In this document: in pieces, positions 58,625-64,000 of the stretch
How the letters are laid out: every line of letters begins with the position of its first letter
Numbering within the stretch: the stretch's first letter is position 1
DNA from: Obscuribacter phosphatis_A
GTDB taxonomy: Bacteria > Cyanobacteriota > Vampirovibrionia > Obscuribacterales > Obscuribacteraceae
DNA length: 64,000 bases
Assembly: GCA_017303615.1 (NCBI GenBank)
Contig: JAFLCK010000002.1
Location: forward strand, 186,001 to 250,000
Direction of reading: 5' to 3'
Position numbers and translations under genes: made by a program
Notes under the pieces: generated by a model
Told to the model about the DNA's origin: nothing
The model's input: the letters and a program-made list of their open reading frames with translations, nothing else
Databases searched by the model: none

Positions 58625-59560
58625 ATGAAAGAAGCATCAAAATCGAACAGACTGGAAGGACTGGCACTACCGGTGGGGACACAAGTTGTCACCACCGGTG
58701 AGATCAGAGACGAGATCGGAACTGCCTGCAAAAGAGCTGGTGCAGTAGGCAAAATCGTCGGAGCTGATAGCAGAAATGGCAAGCTCTTATACAGGATTCT
58801 CTTTCCAGACGGCTTCTCAGCAAGCTTAAGCAGAGAAGAAATATCGGTAAGAAAACATGTACAAAGCATAAATTTCGACCGCCCGAGTAGCGATGAAGAT
58901 CTCTTTCAATACATTATCTACAAATGCCGCTTTGGCTCGCGCGCCTACGGTCTAGAAGTTGAAGACTCTGATCACGATATGCGCGGCATCTACTTACCAC
59001 CGGCGCGCCTGCACTGGTCGCTCTGGGGGCTACCGGAACTAATCGAAAACAATGACAATCAAGAAGCCTATTTTGAACTGCAAAAGTTCCTAGTGCTTGC
59101 GCTCAAGGCTAATCCAAATGTAATCGAATGTCTATATTCGCCTTCGCACGAGATTATGACGCCCATCGCCTCAGAACTGATCGAAAACAGAGAGCGCTTT
59201 CTCTCTAAACTGGTCTACCAGACTTACAACGGCTATGTATTATCTCAGTTTAGAAAGCTGGAACAAGACCTACGCAATCGCGGCGAGCCAAAGTGGAAGC
59301 ATGTCATGCATCTGATTAGACTTTTGCTTTCATGCATTGAAATACTGGAAACAGGCAATTTAAATCTAAAGGTTGAAAAAAATAGAGACCAGCTGCTAGC
59401 CATCCGTAAAGGCGAAATGAACTTTGAAGATATTGATGCATGGAGGCTTGATCTGCACCGCCAACTAGATCAATCCCATGAAAAAACGAAACTGCCGGAG
59501 CGCCCGGATTATGAATGGTGCAATCAGTTTTTAATTAAAGCAAGACAAACGATGATTTAA
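58625..59560 (+). CDS. COG3541-type predicted nucleotidyltransferase with extra N-terminal domain
   Basis: The 311-residue protein has the pol-beta-like nucleotidyltransferase signature Gly104-Ser105-RAYGL followed by DSDHDMRGIY, with the two Asp that bind metal. The rest is helical and matches the COG3541/YcgL-type arrangement (YFELQKFLVLALKANPNVIECLY). Residues about 15-75 form an extra small beta domain (GTQVVTTGEIRDEIGTACK to SREEISV), perhaps SH3/KOW-like. GAGG lies 3 nt before the ATG. It is between the 57845 and Clp-N genes, all tightly spaced. Confidence 0.8.
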   Translation: MKEASKSNRLEGLALPVGTQVVTTGEIRDEIGTACKRAGAVGKIVGADSRNGKLLYRILFPDGFSASLSREEISVRKHVQSINFDRPSSDEDLFQYIIYKCRFGSRAYGLEVEDSDHDMRGIYLPPARLHWSLWGLPELIENNDNQEAYFELQKFLVLALKANPNVIECLYSPSHEIMTPIASELIENRERFLSKLVYQTYNGYVLSQFRKLEQDLRNRGEPKWKHVMHLIRLLLSCIEILETGNLNLKVEKNRDQLLAIRKGEMNFEDIDAWRLDLHRQLDQSHEKTKLPERPDYEWCNQFLIKARQTMI

Positions 59561-59575
59561 GGAGAGAGAAGCTAA

Positions 59576-60055
59576 ATGTTCGAGAAATTTACTAAATCGG
59601 CTCTTGAATCTATTGTTCTTTCTCAAAAAATTGCTTCTTTGCAAAAGACAGTGGAAGCCGAACCGGAGCATCTCTTGATCAGCCTGGCGGCACTTGATCA
59701 AAGCAGTGTCAAGCAACAACTTTGCCAGGCCGGCATGAGTAGCGAAAAGATTGAAGCCGCCGTTAAGGTAGACCTGGCAGAAGTACATTTGAAAAGCCTG
59801 CAAGAATTGCTGTCAGCAAGCAATTCCGCTCCGCTCAAAGAAATTCCCTTTAGCAAAGCATCGATCGGCATTTTTGATAGAGCAGAAAAATTAAGGGACG
59901 ACCATAATCAGGTCGGAGTAGGCAATGAACATCTTTTGCTTGCAGTCTTTCAACTAGAAAAAGAACTAACCTGCAAATGGCTTGGAGAAGAAAAGAGCGA
60001 TGCCATTGAGGGCACCATCAAGCAAAATTTGGAATGCAGCAAAGCCCTGCAATAA
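59576..60055 (+). CDS. Double Clp-N domain protein, no ATPase
   Basis: The 159-residue protein consists of two Clp_N repeats: FTKSALESIVLSQKIASL with EPEHLLISLAALD, then IFDRAEKLRDDHNQ with VGNEHLLLAVFQLE. This is the layout of the substrate- and adaptor-binding N domain of ClpC/ClpA, but the AAA+ modules are missing. ClpS and similar proteins bind such domains, so this may act as a decoy or adaptor. AAGGAGAG precedes the ATG. It follows the nucleotidyltransferase by 15 nt. Confidence 0.8.
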   Translation: MFEKFTKSALESIVLSQKIASLQKTVEAEPEHLLISLAALDQSSVKQQLCQAGMSSEKIEAAVKVDLAEVHLKSLQELLSASNSAPLKEIPFSKASIGIFDRAEKLRDDHNQVGVGNEHLLLAVFQLEKELTCKWLGEEKSDAIEGTIKQNLECSKALQ

Positions 60056-60475
60056 CAAAAGTGCAAAAAAACAAATGCTATCTAGACAGGCAAGCCAATC
60101 TTTAGGTTGAATCAACTAGTGATACCACCAACAATATCGCTGCAGCATACAACCTTAATACACCCCGAGCTTGCATAGATTGCTTTCTAACTAGAAACAT
60201 GAAAGGCACTATGTAAATGCACTGCGTCAGTGCCGCTGAAAGTATTTTTCAGAAAGCCTATTGATAATAGATTCCGAATTCAAATGCGAAGTAGCGCCAC
60301 CCGAGCGACACATTAAGCAATGCTAAAGCACATCCGGCGTTGCAAAGTGCAGGCAGATCGCTCAAAACCGGGCAATCGCGATGAAATACGACTACGATTC
60401 ATCCTCTAGAGCGATCAATAAAGATATCAATTAGATACAATTGCGATGTACTTTTCCACACAGGTCTTTCCTCTG
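60056..60475. other. Intergenic region without recognised gene
   Basis: No convincing reading frame. A 6-bp inverted repeat (GGCACT at 60205 with AGTGCC to 60234, 18-nt loop) is the only structure I see. No strong promoter or terminator is evident. Confidence 0.4.
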
Positions 60476-61687
60476 ATGAACTACAAATCGCTTTTTATCC
60501 ATGGTGCTCTTTCACTTCTCGTCTCGAGCGGGGCAATGCTTGCCGTTCTGCCCGCACAAGCTCAAGGTCAGTCGCAAGGCGAGCCCAATGTATCTGTGGT
60601 TCATCTGCAAGTGCAACCGGGTGCCAATGGGCAGCAGATGGTATTGACCCCCAGAGGCATGTTGGTGCCGCTACCTGGCGCCGGCGTCAACAGCAATGTG
60701 GCTGAAATCTATATGGGCCAAAATGGCGGCTACTGGTATGTAGACAAAAATGGACAAACCGAAGACCTGACAAACTATGTGCAACAACTGAAAGCGCGCG
60801 CCGGCCAGTTTCAGACAGCAACCCCACCGCAGAATATGCCCTATGCCGCGCCGCAGACAACAAATAACACAACCAATAACTATAATTCCGGCGGCAGCGG
60901 TGCCGGCACCGCAGTAGCTACAGCCGCTGCCGCAGGTCTAGGTGCTATGGCCGGGTCAGCCATGAGCGGCATGTATTACAACAATGTTCCGTACGGCACA
61001 CCGCTCTACTACGGCGCCAACGGACGCCCTTATTACAACAATAACGGCAATAACGTATTCGTAAACGATAACGGCGATGTTAATTGGAACAACGTAGCAG
61101 CCGCCAACAACATGCACAACTACAATCAAGAACAGAAAGCCAGCCAGGTTGCTTCCTACCAAAATCAAAATCAGCAGGAACGGCAACAATCCATGTCCAG
61201 CAATCAGCAAGCCAGACAAGCGGCTTATGCTCCGCAGCAGCCCGACTATGGCGCGCAAAGCCAGCGCTTTCAACAGCAACAGCAATATTATCAATCGCAG
61301 ATGCAGAACAAAGGTGAGCGGGCTCAATCGTGGCAACAGAGCAGCGGCGGCGAAAATCCCTTTGTTAGACAGCAAGGTGAAGGCGGCGGTCGCTTTGGCG
61401 GCGGCGCAGCCCAGGGTGAAGGCGGTGGTCGCTTTGGCGGCGGCGCAGCCCAGGGTGAAGGCGGTGGTCGCTTTGGCGGCGGCGCAGCCCAAGGTGAAGG
61501 CGGTGGTCGCTTCGGTGGCGGCGCAGCCCAGGGTGAAGGCGGTGGTCGCTTTGGCGGCGGTGAAGGCGGCAGCCGTTTTGGCGGCGGTGAAGGCGGCGGG
61601 CGCTTCGGTGGCGGTGAAGGTGGAGGACGCTTCGGTGGTGGCGCCGGAGGTGGCGGCGGTCGCCTCGGTGGTCGCCGCGGCAGATAA
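60476..61687 (+). CDS. Exported Asn/Gln/Tyr- then Gly-rich repeat protein
   Basis: I chose the ATG at 60476, which gives a signal peptide (NYKSLFIHGALSLLVSSG to PAQAQG); an ATG at 60446 adds 10 residues. The mature protein has a folded part to about residue 125. An Ala/Gly segment follows, then an Asn/Tyr-rich region (RPYYNNNGNNVFVNDNG), a Gln-rich region, and a C-terminal Gly/Arg/Phe repeat: four copies of GEGGGRFGGGAAQ and four of GEGGGRFGG type, ending RLGGRRGR. The order resembles prion-like plus RGG-type low-complexity proteins, here exported. Function unknown. Confidence 0.7.
   Translation: MNYKSLFIHGALSLLVSSGAMLAVLPAQAQGQSQGEPNVSVVHLQVQPGANGQQMVLTPRGMLVPLPGAGVNSNVAEIYMGQNGGYWYVDKNGQTEDLTNYVQQLKARAGQFQTATPPQNMPYAAPQTTNNTTNNYNSGGSGAGTAVATAAAAGLGAMAGSAMSGMYYNNVPYGTPLYYGANGRPYYNNNGNNVFVNDNGDVNWNNVAAANNMHNYNQEQKASQVASYQNQNQQERQQSMSSNQQARQAAYAPQQPDYGAQSQRFQQQQQYYQSQMQNKGERAQSWQQSSGGENPFVRQQGEGGGRFGGGAAQGEGGGRFGGGAAQGEGGGRFGGGAAQGEGGGRFGGGAAQGEGGGRFGGGEGGSRFGGGEGGGRFGGGEGGGRFGGGAGGGGGRLGGRRGR
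61376..61684 (+). repeat. 39-nt tandem repeat, then 27-nt units
   Basis: Four near-identical 39-nt units encode GEGGGRFGGGAAQ. They are followed by about four 27-nt units encoding GEGGGRFGG and variants. High DNA identity between units points to recent expansion. Confidence 0.8.
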
Positions 61688-61746
61688 TGTCTGCCACCAA
61701 GGCTCCAATTTGTCGTCGCATCCCAATCTAAACGAAAGTGAAAATA

Positions 61747-64000
61747 ATGAAAAACAGCAACTTCGGCCATGCTGCCCGCAGAGGCTTTAGCCTTTGTTCG
61801 TCTTTGATTATGGCAAGCACAATCTCTATATCTCAGATTGCGGCTCAAGAACAAAAAATGGATCGCACTTCTTTGCCCATCAAAGAACCTGTGCCGGTGG
61901 AATCACACGAACTGGACGCACGTAAAGCTAAGTTGCCGGAGCTTTTCTCGGTGAAGGCACCGGCCGATGCACCGAATGTCTTGATAGTACTGATCGACGA
62001 TATGGGTTATGGTCAATCTAGTGCCTTCGGCGGACCAGTGCATATGCCCAATCTGGAAAAAATCGCCCGAAACGGACTGAAGTTCAACGGTTTCCACACC
62101 ACAGCCTTGTGCTCACCTACCAGAGCCGCGCTCTTGAGCGGCAGGAATCACCATACTTGCAACATGGGCTCAATCACCGAACTGGCCACAGGCTTTCCGG
62201 GGCAGACCGGCAAGAGACCAAACTCGGTAGCACCGCTGGCTGAAATATTGCGACTGAACGGCTATTCCACCTCAGCTTATGGAAAGGCCCATGAAACAGC
62301 CGCCTGGGAAGTAAGCACCAGTGGACCCACTGATCGCTGGCCGACTCGATCTGGTTTCGATAAGTTCTACGGCTTCATCGGCGGCGAAGCAAACCAATGG
62401 GCGCCAACTTTGTACGAAGACATGACACCGGTGGAGACCACCCGCGACAAAGATTACCATCTGGTAAACGACATGACCGAAAAGGCAATCCGCTGGGTCA
62501 AAGCAGAGAAGTCGCTGACGCCCGACAAACCTTTCTTTATGTACTTCGCACCAGGCGCTACCCATGCGCCGCACCATGTACCTAAAGAGTGGATAGCCAA
62601 ATACAAAGGAAAATTCGATCAAGGCTGGGACAAAGTACGAGAAGAAACACTGGCCAGGCAGAAAGCACTAGGGGTGGTGCCGCAAGATGCAAAACTCGCT
62701 CCCAAACCGCCAGGTATTAAAGACTGGGATAAACTGACTGCAGACGAGAAAAAACTCTTTGCCAGACAGATGGAAGTCTTTGCCGCCTATGGTGAATTCA
62801 CCGACCACAATGTTGGCAAACTGCTCAAAGCGGTGGAAGACCTTGGACAGATGGACAACACCTTGGTCTTTTATATCGCCGGTGATAACGGCGCCAGCGC
62901 TGAGGGCGGCTTTAACGGACTCTACAACGAAATGAGTTATTTCAATGCCGTGCCCGAGAAAGTAAGCGATGTGCTCAAGCACTACGACGAACTAGGTGGA
63001 CCAAATTCTTACGGTCACTATGCAGCAGGTTGGGCAGTTGCAGGCGACACACCTTTCACTTGGACAAAACAAGTTGCCTCCAATTATGGTGGCACTATGA
63101 ACGGTATGGCCATTCACTGGCCAAAAGGCATCAAAGCAAAAGGTGAATTGCGCTCGCAGTTTCACCATGTCATAGACATCGCCCCCACCGTTCTAGAGGC
63201 AGCCGGCATTCCTGAACCCAAGGCAGTGAACGGTACAGAGCAAACCCCCATAGAAGGGGTAAGCATGCTCTACACCTTCAACGATCCTAAGTCTGAATCA
63301 AGGCATAAAACCCAATATTTTGAAATCTTCGGCAACCGCGCCATCTATCATGACGGCTGGCTGGCTGGCACAGTGCACCGAGCGCCCTGGGCATACGACG
63401 CCACACACACTCTCGAAAACGATGTCTGGGAACTCTATGACACCAGAAACGATTTCAGCTTAACCAACGATCTTTCAGCTAAAAATCCGGAAAAGCTGAA
63501 AGAAATGCAAGCTCTATTCATGAAAGAAGCAGAAAAATATCATGTGCTACCCATAGATGACAGAACTCTTCTGCGTATGAACGCCGCCACAGTGGGCAGA
63601 CCAAGTCTACTGGAAGGTCGCAGCAGCCAGACTCTCTATGAAGGTATGACTGGACTCACAGAAAACACCTTCATCAGCACGAAAAACCGCTCTTATACAA
63701 TCGTCGCCGAAACAGAATTGCAAAGCGACAAAGCGAACGGCGTGATAATAGCCCAAGCAGGTAAATTCGGTGGTTGGAGCCTCTACTTCAAAGACGGAAA
63801 ACCGACCTTCTACTACAACTTCCTCGGACAGACCGCCTACAAAGTGCAAGCGACAGAAGCAATTTCGAAAGGAACTGCCAAAGTCAAATTTGACTTTGCT
63901 TATGACGGCGGCGGCGCCGGTAAGGGCGGCGTGGGCACTATCTATGTGAACGACAAAAAGGTCGCCGAAGGTCGCATAGAGCGTACTCAGCTAGGCATGT
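61747..64000 (+). CDS. Arylsulfatase-type sulfatase, C-terminal end beyond window
   Basis: The 751 codons in the window are open to the right edge. The N terminus is signal-like (SLCSSLIMASTISISQIAAQ). The sulfatase domain starts APNVLIVLIDDMGYGQS with the metal-binding Asp pair. The modified-Cys motif is LCSPTRAALLSGR, where Cys becomes formylglycine. GKAHETAAW, THAPHHVPKEW and GDNGASAEG supply the rest of the active site. It hydrolyses sulfate esters outside the cytoplasm. Such enzymes need a formylglycine-generating enzyme, not seen here. It follows the repeat protein by 59 nt. Confidence 0.93.
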   Translation, partial: MKNSNFGHAARRGFSLCSSLIMASTISISQIAAQEQKMDRTSLPIKEPVPVESHELDARKAKLPELFSVKAPADAPNVLIVLIDDMGYGQSSAFGGPVHMPNLEKIARNGLKFNGFHTTALCSPTRAALLSGRNHHTCNMGSITELATGFPGQTGKRPNSVAPLAEILRLNGYSTSAYGKAHETAAWEVSTSGPTDRWPTRSGFDKFYGFIGGEANQWAPTLYEDMTPVETTRDKDYHLVNDMTEKAIRWVKAEKSLTPDKPFFMYFAPGATHAPHHVPKEWIAKYKGKFDQGWDKVREETLARQKALGVVPQDAKLAPKPPGIKDWDKLTADEKKLFARQMEVFAAYGEFTDHNVGKLLKAVEDLGQMDNTLVFYIAGDNGASAEGGFNGLYNEMSYFNAVPEKVSDVLKHYDELGGPNSYGHYAAGWAVAGDTPFTWTKQVASNYGGTMNGMAIHWPKGIKAKGELRSQFHHVIDIAPTVLEAAGIPEPKAVNGTEQTPIEGVSMLYTFNDPKSESRHKTQYFEIFGNRAIYHDGWLAGTVHRAPWAYDATHTLENDVWELYDTRNDFSLTNDLSAKNPEKLKEMQALFMKEAEKYHVLPIDDRTLLRMNAATVGRPSLLEGRSSQTLYEGMTGLTENTFISTKNRSYTIVAETELQSDKANGVIIAQAGKFGGWSLYFKDGKPTFYYNFLGQTAYKVQATEAISKGTAKVKFDFAYDGGGAGKGGVGTIYVNDKKVAEGRIERTQLGM

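Noticed and set aside
60956..61854. Several long reading frames (Thr/Ala-rich, Pro-rich) opposite or shifted in the Gly-rich repeat gene
   Set aside because: They come from the 39-nt repeat and have no signal, start context or family match. The plus-strand frame with a signal peptide explains the region.

Overview
The window is a chromosomal segment of a free-living bacterium of moderate G+C (about half by eye). Housekeeping genes (gpsA, rpmG, tRNA-Trp, secE, nusG, rplK, rplA, holB, purA, polA, gatC, pyrG) are mixed with many exported or membrane-anchored repeat proteins (TPR, Sel1, WD40, Clp-N-like, Gly-rich). TTG, GTG and perhaps one AUA start codon occur. There are no rRNA genes, insertion sequences, prophage genes or CRISPR arrays. 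My best guess at the taxon is a non-photosynthetic relative of Cyanobacteria (Melainabacteria/Vampirovibrionia, Obscuribacter-like). That rests on overall gene style and is not proven by any marker in the window.

Layout. 1-5.5 kb, minus strand: a signalling operon runs histidine kinase, two single-domain receivers, an Hpt-like/REC/REC/GGDEF protein, then gpsA, which leaves the left edge. 5.6-10.2 kb, minus: an exported protein and an Opp-type ABC importer (binding protein and two permeases, no ATPases). 10.3-13.05 kb, plus: a near-consensus promoter, then rpmG, tRNA-Trp, secE, nusG, rplK and rplA, closed by a strong hairpin; rplJ and rplL do not follow. 13-20.6 kb: two divergent TadE-like genes, a CbpA-type DnaJ, TPR proteins, holB and purA. 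20.7-30.9 kb: a large unknown membrane protein, a phasin-like protein, a PafA-like alkaline phosphatase homologue that has lost most catalytic residues, polA and an amino-acid permease. 31-39.5 kb: 3-hydroxyacyl-CoA dehydrogenase, AI-2E-type transporter, Na/Ca exchanger, gatC, pyrG, an exported WD40 propeller, a DUF1643 protein and CorA. 39.6-47.1 kb: mostly uncharacterised genes, an FCP1/NIF-type HAD phosphatase, an exported transglutaminase-like protein and a 667-residue protein built of Clp-N-like repeats. 47.2-55.5 kb, plus: a promoter leads into a co-directional block with a WMxDF-repeat protein, two paralogous VWA proteins with Asp/His tails, a P1B-4-type metal ATPase with a very His-rich N terminus, a Sel1 protein, a Nudix hydrolase and a fasciclin protein. 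56-64 kb: an exported protein with synuclein-like 11-residue repeats, a COG3541-type nucleotidyltransferase, a double Clp-N protein, an exported Asn/Gln/Tyr- then Gly-rich repeat protein and a sulfatase that runs off the right edge.

The best candidate for an undescribed system is the 47.3-53.8 kb block. A promoter, close spacing and shared Asp/His-rich termini link a tail-motif protein, two MIDAS-type VWA proteins and a metal-exporting ATPase, which suggests metal buffering or handling. Other strong signals are the catalytically dead PafA homologue, the synuclein-like repeat protein, the Clp-N-only proteins and a Nudix gene whose only well-placed start is AUA.
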